From CAZHFW01 sp964531675 (GTDB lineage Bacteria; Planctomycetota; Phycisphaerae; Phycisphaerales; UBA1924), in NCBI GenBank assembly GCA_964531675.1, contig CAZHFW010000021.1, forward strand, positions 1 to 64,000: a DNA stretch of 64,000 nucleotides, written 5' to 3'. How positions within the stretch are numbered: the stretch's first letter is position 1; every line of letters starts with the position of its first letter. The position numbers were made by a program, and so were the translations under genes. Positions 1-8,382 of this stretch are shown piece by piece. A model generated the notes under the pieces. The model saw nothing but the letters and a program-made list of their open reading frames with translations. It had not been told where the DNA came from and ran no database searches.

Positions 1-1
1 A

Positions 2-241
2 GGCGACGTGGTGGTACGTCACGCCCAGTCCCGCGGGCATCCACGCGGGCCGCATCGCTTCGATCCGGCAGAAGACCGCGTTCATGAACGCCCAGCGCCG
101 GCCTCGGTGCTCGTGCGTGATGAGCTCGAGCCCCGCGGGCGTCAGAGGCTGTGCTGTCTCCAGTGGCACGCGGTACCACACCAGAAGGCAGCGGTCGATC
201 CGTCCGACCATGGAGGCATGCACCGTGAAGTGGAGCTTCAT
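2..241 (-). CDS. DUF2071-like protein, 3' part missing (partial)
   Basis: This is an 80-codon N-terminal fragment that runs off the left edge. The ATG at 241-239 overlaps the stop of the upstream membrane-protein gene (ATGA overlap), so the two are probably translationally coupled. The readable part includes LVWYRVPLETAQPLTPAGLEL and later MPAGLGVTYHHV. This resembles the start of DUF2071/YqjF-type proteins, which have a tryptophan/tyrosine-rich opening followed by a P-x-GLEL-like segment. The family has no firmly established reaction. The call rests on pattern memory from a fragment, so another small soluble protein family remains possible. Confidence 0.5.
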   Translation of the reverse strand, partial: MKLHFTVHASMVGRIDRCLLVWYRVPLETAQPLTPAGLELITHEHRGRRWAFMNAVFCRIEAMRPAWMPAGLGVTYHHVA

Positions 242-771
242 GCAACCCCCTCGGCGCCCCGAGCCCAGAGCACCACAAACGCCGCCGCCAGGATGCACGC
301 GAACGGCGTCAAGAGTCCAAAGCCCCAGAACCCCAGTGCCGAGCGCTTCGGGATTCCCAGCGCCGCCGTCCGGCGCACGAACTCCACGCTCATGACGAGC
401 CCGGAAGCGGTGAGCACCATGACGTGCGTCGCGATCAATGCGGCGTCCGACACCGAGGCTTGCGTCAGCCAGAGCCCCACGTTGATCAAAGCTCCGATCC
501 CCAGGATCGCCGAACCCCGAGTGAGCGTCGCAAGGCACAGATCGAAGCACACACCGAGCGTTCGCGCCCCAAGATGCGCGCGTGTGCGACGAACCATCAC
601 CAGGCCAAGCACAGGCCAGGAAAGCACCGCGGCAGCTTCGATCGCCGCCATGCTCCAGCACAACATCCCGCGGCGGAGGAGCCAGAAGCTGAGCGCCCAT
701 CCCAGGGTCGCGATGAAACCGAACCCGAGCGTGCCCATCCGCTTGGTGATGACGCTGCCCGAGCTGGCCAT
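238..771 (-). CDS. Small multi-pass membrane protein, unknown function
   Basis: A 177-residue protein with about five hydrophobic segments (roughly residues 12-32, 41-60, 80-102, 110-130 and 148-170) separated by short Arg-rich loops, so it is an inner-membrane protein. I see no catalytic or transport motif. It begins 34 bp after mqnE and overlaps the next gene by 4 bp, which suggests an mqnE - membrane protein - DUF2071-like transcript. The similarly long open frame on the opposite strand over this region looks like a codon-bias shadow. The gene is probably real because it is spaced as an operon member and has coherent transmembrane hydrophobicity. Confidence 0.7.
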   Translation of the reverse strand: MASSGSVITKRMGTLGFGFIATLGWALSFWLLRRGMLCWSMAAIEAAAVLSWPVLGLVMVRRTRAHLGARTLGVCFDLCLATLTRGSAILGIGALINVGLWLTQASVSDAALIATHVMVLTASGLVMSVEFVRRTAALGIPKRSALGFWGFGLLTPFACILAAAFVVLWARGAEGVA

Positions 772-805
772 CTGGTCCCCCGTCCGGTGACCTGATCCGA
801 TCGCC

Positions 806-2242
806 TCACACGACGCGCCACTTGCGTCCGTCCGCTGCGTCGCGCTCGACGCGACGGTACAGCGTGTCCCGTTCCACAGGCTCGAAGCCCGCCTCGCGGA
901 TCGCCTTCTGCAGGGTCCAAGGCGTCACTTCCTGGTGCGTCCCCGCGCCGCCAACGTGCGTGATGTCGTACCACACGACCGTCCCGTCGATGTCGTCCGC
1001 GCCGGATTGCAGCATGATCTGCGCCATCGGAAGCGTCTGCATGATCCAGAACGCCTTCACGTGCGGGAAGTTGTCGAGCATCAAGCGAGCCACCGCGAGC
1101 GTCCGGTAGTTCTCGAGCCCGCTCGGGCCCGGAAGATGCTCGAGGTCGCACCCGTCCGGGAAGAAGGGAAGCGGGATGATCGTCTGGAAATAGCCCGAGT
1201 GTGCAGCAGCAGCAGCGTTGCGGCCCGCTGCAGATCCGCTCTTCAGCGCCGCGAGGTGATCAAGAGGCTTCAGCACGCCGGGCCGCGTCAGCGTGATCAC
1301 CGGGACATCCGCGCCCTCATCCCCGGAGTATCCCAAGTGTCCAACTTCCGCCGCCTCCCCCTTCGTGCCTCCGTGCCTCTGTGCCTTCGTGCCTTCCGAG
1401 CTGACTTCCCCGGCGTATCCAAGCCTCGCCAGCGCCCGATCCTGGGCCCGCCTGAGCATGTCCAGGTGCACGAGGCGGTCGTGCCGCTGCTCGATGTGAC
1501 CATACAGCAGCGTCGCGTTCGTGTTGAGCCCAAGCTCATGGGCGACGCGGTGGACATCAAGCCAGACGTCGGAGCGGATCTTGCCCTTGAATGCCTCGTC
1601 GTGCACGCGATCGTCAAAGACCTCGGCGCCGCCGCCGGGGAGCGATCCGAGCCCGGCCTTCTTGAGCTCCGAGAGCACGTGCCGGATCCCGCTGACGCGC
1701 TCGTCCTGCTTGTACACCTTGGCGATCTTCGCCAGGTGCACGATCTCCACCGCCGTGAACGCCTTCACGTGCAGATCGCTCCCGAGCTTCCGGGCTTCCT
1801 CCCGGATCGCCGAGCACATGTCCGTGTAATAGCTGAACGGCAGATACGGGTGCAGCCCGCCGACGCAGTGCATCTCCGTCGCGCCCGACTCCACAGCCTT
1901 GCGCGCCTGCTCGCGGATGTACGCCAGATCCCGCGTGTACGCCTTCGCGTCGTCCTTCTTCGCGTAGAACTCGCAGAACTTGCACGACAGGGCGCACACG
2001 TTCGAGTAGTTCATGTGCCGGTTGACGTTGTAGTACGCGGTCCGCCCATGAAGCCTGCGCCGGACCTTGTCCGCCAGCTCGATAACCGTCCACACGTCGG
2101 GCGTCGCGAACAGCAGCAAGCCGTCGTCGATCGACAGACGCTCGCCACGCTCCACCTTGGCGCGGATCGCCTCAAGCCTCCCGTCCCGGATCACCGACGG
2201 GAAAACCGAACCGGTTGCCTTGCGCTCGAGCGTGACAGCCAT
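806..2242 (-). CDS. mqnE: Aminofutalosine synthase MqnE with a repeat-bearing insertion
   Basis: A radical SAM enzyme of the futalosine route to menaquinone. MqnE joins the enolpyruvyl ether of chorismate-derived 3-carboxyphenol to adenosine, giving aminofutalosine. The CxxxCxxC iron-sulfur motif is Cys83, Cys87 and Cys90, in the context NYSNVCALSCKFCEFYAKK. Family signatures follow (MHCVGGLHPYLPFSYY, LPGGGAEVF, LDNFPHVKAFW, VDGT-like IDGTVVWYDITHVGGAGT). The protein has 478 residues against roughly 360-390 usual. The excess is an insertion at about residues 270-350, between RRAQD and FQTIIPLPF. It contains EGTKAQRHGGTK, the translation of an 8-bp tandem repeat (1361-1400). Start: ATG preceded by GAGGAG. 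No other menaquinone gene is nearby. Confidence 0.92.
   Translation of the reverse strand: MAVTLERKATGSVFPSVIRDGRLEAIRAKVERGERLSIDDGLLLFATPDVWTVIELADKVRRRLHGRTAYYNVNRHMNYSNVCALSCKFCEFYAKKDDAKAYTRDLAYIREQARKAVESGATEMHCVGGLHPYLPFSYYTDMCSAIREEARKLGSDLHVKAFTAVEIVHLAKIAKVYKQDERVSGIRHVLSELKKAGLGSLPGGGAEVFDDRVHDEAFKGKIRSDVWLDVHRVAHELGLNTNATLLYGHIEQRHDRLVHLDMLRRAQDRALARLGYAGEVSSEGTKAQRHGGTKGEAAEVGHLGYSGDEGADVPVITLTRPGVLKPLDHLAALKSGSAAGRNAAAAAHSGYFQTIIPLPFFPDGCDLEHLPGPSGLENYRTLAVARLMLDNFPHVKAFWIMQTLPMAQIMLQSGADDIDGTVVWYDITHVGGAGTHQEVTPWTLQKAIREAGFEPVERDTLYRRVERDAADGRKWRVV
1320..1423 (+). repeat. 8-bp tandem repeat inside mqnE, flanked by imperfect direct repeats
   Basis: On the + strand, 1361-1392 holds four consecutive 8-bp units (CTTCGTGC, CTCCGTGC, CTCTGTGC, CTTCGTGC) followed by CTTCC. 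The same unit type recurs next to the assembly gap at 51212-51246, where the first 18 bases match exactly. Outside the units lie two related segments, 1320-1337 and 1407-1423 (TCCCCGG-A/C-GTATCC(C)AAG). They differ by one substitution and one deletion, so the array sits within a duplicated stretch. The reading frame of mqnE is kept through the whole insertion. Confidence 0.85.
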
Positions 2243-2398
2243 CTGCAGAAGCTCCTCTGGGAACCCCCAAGCCTAGGCCAAGCCCTTTGAGTTTTCACGA
2301 AGTCCTGAAAGTCTCGAAAGCTTGGCGAGAACGAGGCATCTCTGAACCCATCCAAGCCGCGATTATCGGACGAAACTCCGATCCCCGGCCTCTTCCGC

Positions 2399-2404
2399 TA
2401 CCTT
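2399..2404 (+). promoter_or_regulatory. -10-like box TACCTT, 6 nt before tdk start
   Basis: A TANNNT hexamer ends 6 bases upstream of the tdk ATG with no Shine-Dalgarno sequence between. Transcription from it would start at or next to the start codon (leaderless). No convincing -35 box is seen 16-18 bases upstream. Confidence 0.5.
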
Positions 2405-2410
2405 GGGCTC

Positions 2411-2956
2411 ATGCCCGACGGCAACCCGAATCCTCCCGGCCGACTCGAAGTCATCTGCGGCCCCATGTTCGCGGGCAAGTCCACCACGCTCATCGCCCGC
2501 CTGCAAGCCTCGGGTGTGCCGTTCACCCTCTGCAAACCCGTCTCCGACACCCGCTACGCGCACGATCACGTCGTGACCCACGATGGTCTGAAACTCGAAG
2601 CCCGCGCCATCGCCGATCCCTCCGAGATCCTCGCGATGCACACGCCGGTCCTTGGCATCGATGAGGCCCACTTCTTCGGCGCAGGACTGATCGCGCCGGT
2701 GCTCAAGCTCCTGGCTTCCGGCAAACGCGTCATCATCGCGGGCATCGACCGCGACCACACCGGCGCGCCCTTCGAGCCCTTCCCGAGATTGCTCTGTGAA
2801 GCCGACGAGGTCGTCAAGCTCGCCAGCCGGTGCGCGCGTTGCAACGCCCCCGCGGTGCATTCCCAACGGCTCATTGCGTCCACCGCGCGGATCGTGGTGG
2901 GGGGCGCCGAGTCCTACGAGCCGCGCTGCCGGCGCTGCTTCGTCCCCGGCGTCTGA
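2411..2956 (+). CDS. tdk: Thymidine kinase
   Basis: ATP-dependent phosphorylation of thymidine to dTMP in nucleoside salvage. The 181-residue protein has the type II thymidine kinase layout: P-loop GPMFAGKST at 17-25, DEAHFF at 84-89 (Glu85 the expected general base), the lasso segment GIDRDHTGAPFEPFP around 111-125, and two zinc-binding cysteine pairs, CARC (141/144) and CRRC (173/176). The length fits the family. It ends 3 bp before the stop of the convergent secreted-protein gene. A nucleoside transporter and a uridine-kinase-like gene lie within 5 kb, which fits nucleoside recycling, although they are separate transcription units. The TACCTT box just upstream supports this start. Confidence 0.95.
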   Translation: MPDGNPNPPGRLEVICGPMFAGKSTTLIARLQASGVPFTLCKPVSDTRYAHDHVVTHDGLKLEARAIADPSEILAMHTPVLGIDEAHFFGAGLIAPVLKLLASGKRVIIAGIDRDHTGAPFEPFPRLLCEADEVVKLASRCARCNAPAVHSQRLIASTARIVVGGAESYEPRCRRCFVPGV

Positions 2957-2959
2957 ATC

Positions 2960-5389
2960 TCAGTCCACGCAAGGCTGGTCGAACGAGTTGAAGAACCGGA
3001 AGAAGTCGGCCAGGTCGACCACGCCGTCGTTGTTCAGATCCGCAGCCTCACCGGTCATACCGAACTCGTCCATGAACATCGCAAAGTCCGCCGCGTCCAC
3101 CACGCCGTTCCCGTCCCGGTCCGCGGTCGCGGAGATCGTGACGCGTGGCGAAGGCATGAGGATCACCGGCCGTGAGCCGGCGGGCGCCGCGGGGTCCTGC
3201 ACGCTGATCGCGATGCGATCCTCGCCGCAGTTCAGCCCCGCCTTGACCGTGAGCCGGTAGTCGCCATTCCCCAGGCTCGTCACGGCGCTGATGGTGCAGA
3301 TCCCGTCCGACGCGTCGCGCCCCGCGAGATCCGCCTCGTGATGCGCCGCGGTCAGATTCAGAGGCCTGCTCACGCGGTTGCCTTGCCAGTCGCGGATCGT
3401 GACGTCGATCGTCGCGACGCTCTTGCCGTCCGCGGGCAGGATCGTGCGTGAGAGCAAAGCCCGGCTCTGCACCGCGTCGGCCTTGTCAACCAGGTCGGCG
3501 CGCCACGCGTCGAAGAGGTCCTTGCACACGAACACCGGATCCTGATTCCCGGGACCCGGGCCCAGGACGTTGAACTCCATGAAGTAATCGCCCGACGCGC
3601 AGCCGATCGACGCGAGCTCGACCTGCCCCGGAGGAAGCCCGCGTTCCTTGCTGAAGTTGGGCGTGATCGTCACGGTTCCCAGGCCCGAACTGGTGGAGAC
3701 AAGGTCCAGATCGCCATCGTTGTCCATGTCCGCCGCAATCAGTCTCGACGGCACGTTGTTGATCGGCCAGGTCTGCATCGGCGCAAAGCCCCCCGCGCCG
3801 TCGCCCATGAACGTGATGATCCCGTTCTGGCTCCGCGTCCCGGCCGCGAAATCCAGGTTGCCGTCCTGATCCAGATCGCCCACTGTCACCGCGTTCACGC
3901 CCGTCGCGCCGCTCGCGAAGCTCGTGATCGCAAAGCCTGAGAGGCTTCGCTTCAGGAGCAGGACCGTCGGATCGCCCGATCCGGCCGCGACCAGATCCGT
4001 GAGCCCATCCTTGTCAAAGTCGCCCGCCGCGACGGAGTTGACGCTCACTGGCACGCTCACCGCCGCGGCGGCGCTGAGCGCTCCCGCGCCGTTGCCGAGC
4101 AGCACCGTGACCGTCTTTGCGGTCGCCGCGATGACCGCCAGATCGGGCTTGCCGTCACCATTGAAGTCACCCGCAACGATCCCGGAGGGCGTTGAGGTCA
4201 GCGCCGTGGTCACGACGGGCTTGAAGGTGCCGTCGCCATTGCCGATGAGAACGCCCACCGAAGGCGCCGACGCGAACGAGTTCAACGCCGCCAGATCGGT
4301 CACGCCGTCCTGGTTCAGATCAACCGAAACCATCCCGATCGGCTGCGTGCCGACCGGGTAGTCCACGCGAGGCTTGAACGTGCCGTCGCCCTTCCCGATG
4401 AGGACGCTCACCGTGCCGTTGTTCACGTTGACCGTCGCGACGTCGCGGAAGTTGTCGGCGTCGAACTTCCCCGTGACCACCGCGCGCGGGCCCGAGGCGG
4501 TCGCGGTCGAGCCGCTGTTGGCGAGCCTGATCGGTCCGGTGGGGAGCTTGGAGTTGATCAGCTGGAACACGCTCGCGGTCGATCCCGCGACCAGATCGAG
4601 CTTGCCGTCGCCATTCAGATCCGCCGCGTCGATCGGGAGCGCCGAGCGCACCTTGTAGATCGGGGACGAACCCTCGCGATCGCCATCCCGGCCGATGAGC
4701 ATGTACGCGATGCCCGCCGAGAGCTGCCAGGGAACATTCGGAGGAGAGCCGCACGCGGTCGGCCCGGACGAGCACGAGCAGCGCCCGTCGCCTCCCATCG
4801 AACGCGCCGCCTCCATGCCCGCCATCAGCCTGGTCGCGATGTCGCCCTCGGTCGTGCGGATCGCGTTCTCCGCCACCAGCACCACCGGCGATCCGGTGAG
4901 GATGTTCCCCTGGATCGCGTAGATGATGTCGCCGCCGGGCTGGCTGATCGCGCCCGTTACGCCCCCCGCCCACGCCGCAGCACTGGTGCCGGTGAAGGTC
5001 GTGGTCCCGCCGCGCGTGTCCGCGATGCCGTACTGGTGCGTCTGGTGCCCCGAGTCAAAGCCCGAAAGGCCCGTGATGATCGCCGAAGGCGTGACACCAT
5101 CGAGCAGGCCTTCGCGGATGTACACGCGGTTGGTGCCGTCCGCGTCGATCGCGGACTGCGCCGCGCCGCCGCCGATCATGGGCAAGAGCACCGGCGTGTT
5201 GGCCCGCAGGTCAAAGCCGAACAGGCATGTCGCCGATCCGACCGCGACCTCTCCGGTCCGCGTGTCGATCAGCACGATCGACCACGTCGCGCGGGCCTGT
5301 CCCGCCGCGAGCGCCGTCGCGCCCGCCAGCGCCAGGCCGGCGACCTGGGAACTCCCGAAGAATCGACGACGACGAATCTTGGCGTGCAT
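2960..5389 (-). CDS. Secreted DUF1028 / FG-GAP repeat protein with C-terminal dockerin-like EF-hands
   Basis: The reading frame extends upstream of 5389, but the start at 5389 (MHAKIRRRRFFGSS) is preferred. It opens a signal peptide with a twin-arginine-like stretch (RRRRFFG) and a hydrophobic core, and it avoids overlap with the HAD gene. After about residue 34 comes a DUF1028 domain (WSIVLIDTRTGEVAVGSATC, MIGGGAAQSAID, GAISQPGGDIIYAIQGN). Then come about seven FG-GAP/VCBS-type calcium-binding blades, each with a D-x-(N/D)-x-D-G-x-x-D core (DLNGDGKLDL, DFNGDGKPDL, DLDQDGNLDF, DMDNDGDLDL). It ends in two EF-hand loops (DRDGNGVVDAADF and DLNNDGVVDLADF) of the planctomycete dockerin-like type. 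Exported, probably surface-attached or part of a protein complex. No substrate can be named. Confidence 0.82.
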   Translation of the reverse strand: MHAKIRRRRFFGSSQVAGLALAGATALAAGQARATWSIVLIDTRTGEVAVGSATCLFGFDLRANTPVLLPMIGGGAAQSAIDADGTNRVYIREGLLDGVTPSAIITGLSGFDSGHQTHQYGIADTRGGTTTFTGTSAAAWAGGVTGAISQPGGDIIYAIQGNILTGSPVVLVAENAIRTTEGDIATRLMAGMEAARSMGGDGRCSCSSGPTACGSPPNVPWQLSAGIAYMLIGRDGDREGSSPIYKVRSALPIDAADLNGDGKLDLVAGSTASVFQLINSKLPTGPIRLANSGSTATASGPRAVVTGKFDADNFRDVATVNVNNGTVSVLIGKGDGTFKPRVDYPVGTQPIGMVSVDLNQDGVTDLAALNSFASAPSVGVLIGNGDGTFKPVVTTALTSTPSGIVAGDFNGDGKPDLAVIAATAKTVTVLLGNGAGALSAAAAVSVPVSVNSVAAGDFDKDGLTDLVAAGSGDPTVLLLKRSLSGFAITSFASGATGVNAVTVGDLDQDGNLDFAAGTRSQNGIITFMGDGAGGFAPMQTWPINNVPSRLIAADMDNDGDLDLVSTSSGLGTVTITPNFSKERGLPPGQVELASIGCASGDYFMEFNVLGPGPGNQDPVFVCKDLFDAWRADLVDKADAVQSRALLSRTILPADGKSVATIDVTIRDWQGNRVSRPLNLTAAHHEADLAGRDASDGICTISAVTSLGNGDYRLTVKAGLNCGEDRIAISVQDPAAPAGSRPVILMPSPRVTISATADRDGNGVVDAADFAMFMDEFGMTGEAADLNNDGVVDLADFFRFFNSFDQPCVD

Positions 5390-5528
5390 GCTCTGATATC
5401 GTGAGGCAAACGCCGTCCGATGCAACCCCCCGGGGCCGGAATGCTCCGATTCGGACGACTTTCTGGCCGCCATCACCCAATGCAGTCCCCGTGCTGCCCC
5501 CGGGGACTCCCAAGCCCCGGACCCCGCG

Positions 5529-6263
5529 ATGAACACCCGCCAGCTGCTCCAAGGCGTCACCACCCTGACCTTCGACTGTTATGGCACCCTGGTGGACTGG
5601 GAGTCAGGCATCCTCTCCGCGGTGCGGTCCGTGTTCGGACCATCCGGACCCTCTGATCCGCAGATCCTCGAGGCTTACGCCCAGATCGAGGCCAAGCTCG
5701 AAGCTTCCCCCGGACCAGCCGCCTCATCGCAGCCTCCCGGCCACGCCCATCTGCTGTACCGCGAGGTTCTGACCCGCGTCATGCGCGAGCTCGCGTCCCG
5801 CTTCGGGGTCTCGATCGACCACACCCAGGCCGGCGCGATCGCCCGCTCGCTCCCCTCCTGGCGCGCGTTCCCCGACACCTTGGACGCGCTGCACAGGCTG
5901 CGCTCGCGCTTCAAGCTTGGCGTCATCTCCAACATCGACGACGACCTGTTCGAAGGCACCCGCCGCACCAACGCCCTGCCCATCGATTGGGTGGTGACCG
6001 CCCAGCAGTGCCGTTCGTACAAGCCCTCCCTGAACAACTTCCGCGCCGCGATGGCAGCCCAGAACCTCTCGCCCGAGACCATGCTCCACGTGGCCGAGAG
6101 TCTGTACCACGACATCGCCCCGTGCCGCGAACTGGGGATCCGCTGCGTGTGGGTGCATCGCCGCGCCGGCCGCGAGGGCTTCGGCGCCACGCATCCCGCA
6201 TCCGCGACGCCCGATCTGCGCGTCGTCTCCCTCGCCGAGCTCGCGGACGTTCTCGGGGTCTAG
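5529..6263 (+). CDS. HAD-superfamily hydrolase, haloacid dehalogenase type II-like
   Basis: A 244-residue HAD hydrolase. Motif I is TFDCYGTLVDWE, with nucleophile Asp16. Motif II is ISN (134-135), motif III is Lys165 in the context CRSYKPS, and motif IV is the acidic HDIAPC near 194-199. FDCYGTLVDWE and the helical cap resemble (S)-2-haloacid dehalogenases and related type II enzymes. Many such proteins act on phosphorylated metabolites, so dehalogenation is not assured. The 3' end overlaps the convergent kinase gene by 4 bp. No strong ribosome-binding site or TANNNT box was found before the ATG. Confidence 0.88.
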   Translation: MNTRQLLQGVTTLTFDCYGTLVDWESGILSAVRSVFGPSGPSDPQILEAYAQIEAKLEASPGPAASSQPPGHAHLLYREVLTRVMRELASRFGVSIDHTQAGAIARSLPSWRAFPDTLDALHRLRSRFKLGVISNIDDDLFEGTRRTNALPIDWVVTAQQCRSYKPSLNNFRAAMAAQNLSPETMLHVAESLYHDIAPCRELGIRCVWVHRRAGREGFGATHPASATPDLRVVSLAELADVLGV

Positions 6264-6946
6264 AGCCCTGAGCGGGTCTCAATGCCCGATCGGAGCTCCG
6301 ACTCGTCGGGCACGCCCTCGTCGTTGCGCACGATGACGTGGGCCGTGCGGATGTACGCGGGCGCGAGCTTGTGGAACGTGGGCTCGGCAACGTTGTCGAA
6401 GAACCGCTTGGCCTTCTCCGAGCCCCATCCCCGCACGCCCGAGCGTTCGAGGACGTCCCAGCGCGCCCAGCGCACCTCGCGCGTGCCGTCCACGTACACA
6501 CGCAGATCCATCGCGGCGCCGAGCGGCCCGTGCAGCGCGTGGATCCCTTCAACGACAATCACCGGCGCCGCATCCATGTGCCGGGAGCCCTCACGCTTGT
6601 GCGTGATGAACGACCACTCGGGAATCCGCACCGCCTCCCCGCGTCGGAGGGCGTCGAGCTGCTCGATGAGCAGCGCGTGGTCGGCGCGCTCGGGCAGATC
6701 GCGCTCGTGCTCGGGGACGAGCTCGTAGTCGGGCAGATAGCTGTCCGTGGAGATGACCGCGCTGGAGATCCGCCTTGCCAGCGTCGACTTCCCCGCGCCC
6801 ACCGGGCCCGTGATGCCCACGATCGTCACGCGCCGCTCGAGCGCGGGCGCTCCGCTGGCGTCCATGGTCCGCGTCCGGATCGCCGCAGCGATCCACGCGG
6901 GCGCGTGCGCCCAGCCGATCCGGACTTGTTCCCCTTCGGGTTTCAC
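6260..6946 (-). CDS. Uridine kinase-like P-loop kinase
   Basis: A 228-residue P-loop kinase related to uridine kinase/phosphoribulokinase. Walker A is GPVGAGKST at about 47-55. It is followed by STDSYLPDYELVPEHERDLPERADHALL, matching the substrate-binding D-x-Y...D-P-x-A/S-D pattern of uridine kinases, then VIVVEGIHALHG, the usual V-x-x-E-G-I/L lid region. The likely reaction is NTP-dependent phosphorylation of uridine/cytidine or a related small molecule. The start was set at GTG 6946 rather than the upstream TTG because a TAGGGT box ends 6 bases before it. It is divergent from the nucleoside transporter gene across 100 bp, which supports a nucleoside role by context. Confidence 0.82.
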   Translation of the reverse strand: MKPEGEQVRIGWAHAPAWIAAAIRTRTMDASGAPALERRVTIVGITGPVGAGKSTLARRISSAVISTDSYLPDYELVPEHERDLPERADHALLIEQLDALRRGEAVRIPEWSFITHKREGSRHMDAAPVIVVEGIHALHGPLGAAMDLRVYVDGTREVRWARWDVLERSGVRGWGSEKAKRFFDNVAEPTFHKLAPAYIRTAHVIVRNDEGVPDESELRSGIETRSGL

Positions 6947-6952
6947 GGGCAA

Positions 6953-6958
6953 ACCCTA
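6953..6958 (-). promoter_or_regulatory. -10-like box TAGGGT, 6 nt before kinase GTG
   Basis: On the minus strand TAGGGT is followed by six bases and then the GTG start. It favours the GTG over the TTG six bases upstream, and implies a leaderless message. Confidence 0.5.
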
Positions 6959-7032
6959 GCCGCACCGGCTGCACATCGCGTCCCGGGCCTCGCCCGCCCG
7001 AACACCCTCCCGCAACTCCCGACGGATCCGGG

Positions 7033-7038
7033 TATCGT
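7033..7038 (+). promoter_or_regulatory. -10-like box TATCGT, 8 nt before the transporter start
   Basis: TATCGT ends 8 bases before the ATG at 7047. With the TAGGGT box of the divergent kinase gene it forms a compact back-to-back promoter pair in this 100-bp gap. Confidence 0.5.
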
Positions 7039-7046
7039 GTCCGCCC

Positions 7047-8327
7047 ATGGAACGATTCATCGGTCTCGCGGGGATTCTGGCCCTTCTGGCCATCGCCTAC
7101 GTCTGCTCGAGCAACCGGCGGGCGATCTCCTGGCGCATCGTGGCGTTCGGCCTGGCCCTGGAACTCCTGATGGCGTTCCTGCTCCTGAACTTCCCGCCGG
7201 TGGTCGCGATGTTCGAGGTTGTGGCCTCGGGCGTCACCAAGGTCATCTCCTTCGCCGACGAAGGCACGCGCTTCCTGTTCGGAGAGGTCTCCAACCCCGC
7301 GGGTCCCTGGGGATTCCTCTTCGCGGTGAAGGTCCTCCCCATCATCATCTTCTTCGCGTCGCTCATGGCGGTGCTGTACCACCTCGGCGTGATGCAGCGC
7401 GTGGTCGCGGGGATCGCATGGATCCTCAGGCGGACCCTCAACGTCACGGGCGTGGAGGCGCTGTCCACCGCCGCCAACATCTTCGCGGGGCAGACCGAGG
7501 CCCCGCTGACCGTGAAGCCCTACATCGCGCGCATGACCCGATCCCAGCTCATGTGCATAATGGTCGGGGGCTTTGCGAACATCGCCGGCAGCGTGCTTGC
7601 AGCGTACGTGATGATGCTCGGAGGCGACTCCAAGGAAGAGCAGATCCTCTTCGCCAAGCACCTGATGGCCGCCAGCGTCATGTCCGCGCCCGGCGCGATC
7701 ATCATGGCCAAGATCATGGTCCCCGAGACCGAGACGCCTCCCGACGAGTCCGCCGAGGCGCTGCTCAAGGAGGAACGCACGACCCGCAATGTCATGGACG
7801 CCGCAGCATCCGGCGCTTCCGATGGCTTGCACCTGGCCCTGAACGTCGCCGCGATGCTCGTCGCCTTCGTCGCCCTGCTCGCGATGGTGAACTGGCCCCT
7901 GGCCGCGATCAGCCAGTGGGGCCCGATCGACGCCTGGCGCAGCGCCAACCACATGCCCGTGTTCACGCTTCAGAATCTGCTGGGGATCGTCTTCAGGCCC
8001 ATCGCGTTCCTGATCGGCGTCCCTTGGGGCGAGTCGGGCGTGGTGGGGGGGCTTATGGGCACCCAGATCATCGCGACCGAGTTCATCGCCTATCGCGATC
8101 TCTCGGAACTGATCCCCAAGCACGCCATCTCGCCGCGCTCGGCCCAGATCGCCGCCTACGCCCTCTGCGGCTTCTCCAACGTGCCTTCCATCGCCATCCA
8201 GATCGGAGGCCTCAGCGCCATGGCGCCCTCACGCCGCGCTGACCTGGCGACCCTGGGCCCCAAGGCGATGTTCGCCGGCGCACTTTCATGCTGGCTCGGC
8301 GGCGCCGTCGCAAGCCTGTTCATCTGA
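7047..8327 (+). CDS. Concentrative nucleoside transporter (NupC/CNT family)
   Basis: A 426-residue integral membrane protein importing nucleosides with H+ or Na+. The CNT substrate-site motif GQTEAPL is at 148-154 in TAANIFAGQTEAPLTVKPYI. A second conserved region is MVGGFANIAGSVLAAYV, followed by the MSAPGAIIMAKIMVPETE segment and the C-terminal ALCGFSNVPSIAIQIGGLSAMAP. The length and about 8-10 membrane segments fit the family. Ion specificity cannot be told here. Its genes for downstream use may be the neighbouring uridine-kinase-like gene and tdk. Confidence 0.93.
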   Translation: MERFIGLAGILALLAIAYVCSSNRRAISWRIVAFGLALELLMAFLLLNFPPVVAMFEVVASGVTKVISFADEGTRFLFGEVSNPAGPWGFLFAVKVLPIIIFFASLMAVLYHLGVMQRVVAGIAWILRRTLNVTGVEALSTAANIFAGQTEAPLTVKPYIARMTRSQLMCIMVGGFANIAGSVLAAYVMMLGGDSKEEQILFAKHLMAASVMSAPGAIIMAKIMVPETETPPDESAEALLKEERTTRNVMDAAASGASDGLHLALNVAAMLVAFVALLAMVNWPLAAISQWGPIDAWRSANHMPVFTLQNLLGIVFRPIAFLIGVPWGESGVVGGLMGTQIIATEFIAYRDLSELIPKHAISPRSAQIAAYALCGFSNVPSIAIQIGGLSAMAPSRRADLATLGPKAMFAGALSCWLGGAVASLFI

Positions 8328-8382
8328 ACGACCCGCCGTCAGAGCGCACTCGCGCAAGCGAGACGCCTCGTTCTGCTCGCGA

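Noticed and set aside
1361..1400. Repeat as CRISPR or as a frameshifting error in mqnE
   Set aside because: Units are only 8 bp, contiguous and without spacers; the frame is open and family motifs continue on both sides.
6338..8242. 634-residue open frame overlapping the kinase and nucleoside transporter
   Set aside because: Both covered genes have strong motifs (Walker A, GQTEAPL); the frame is an Arg/Pro-rich shadow.
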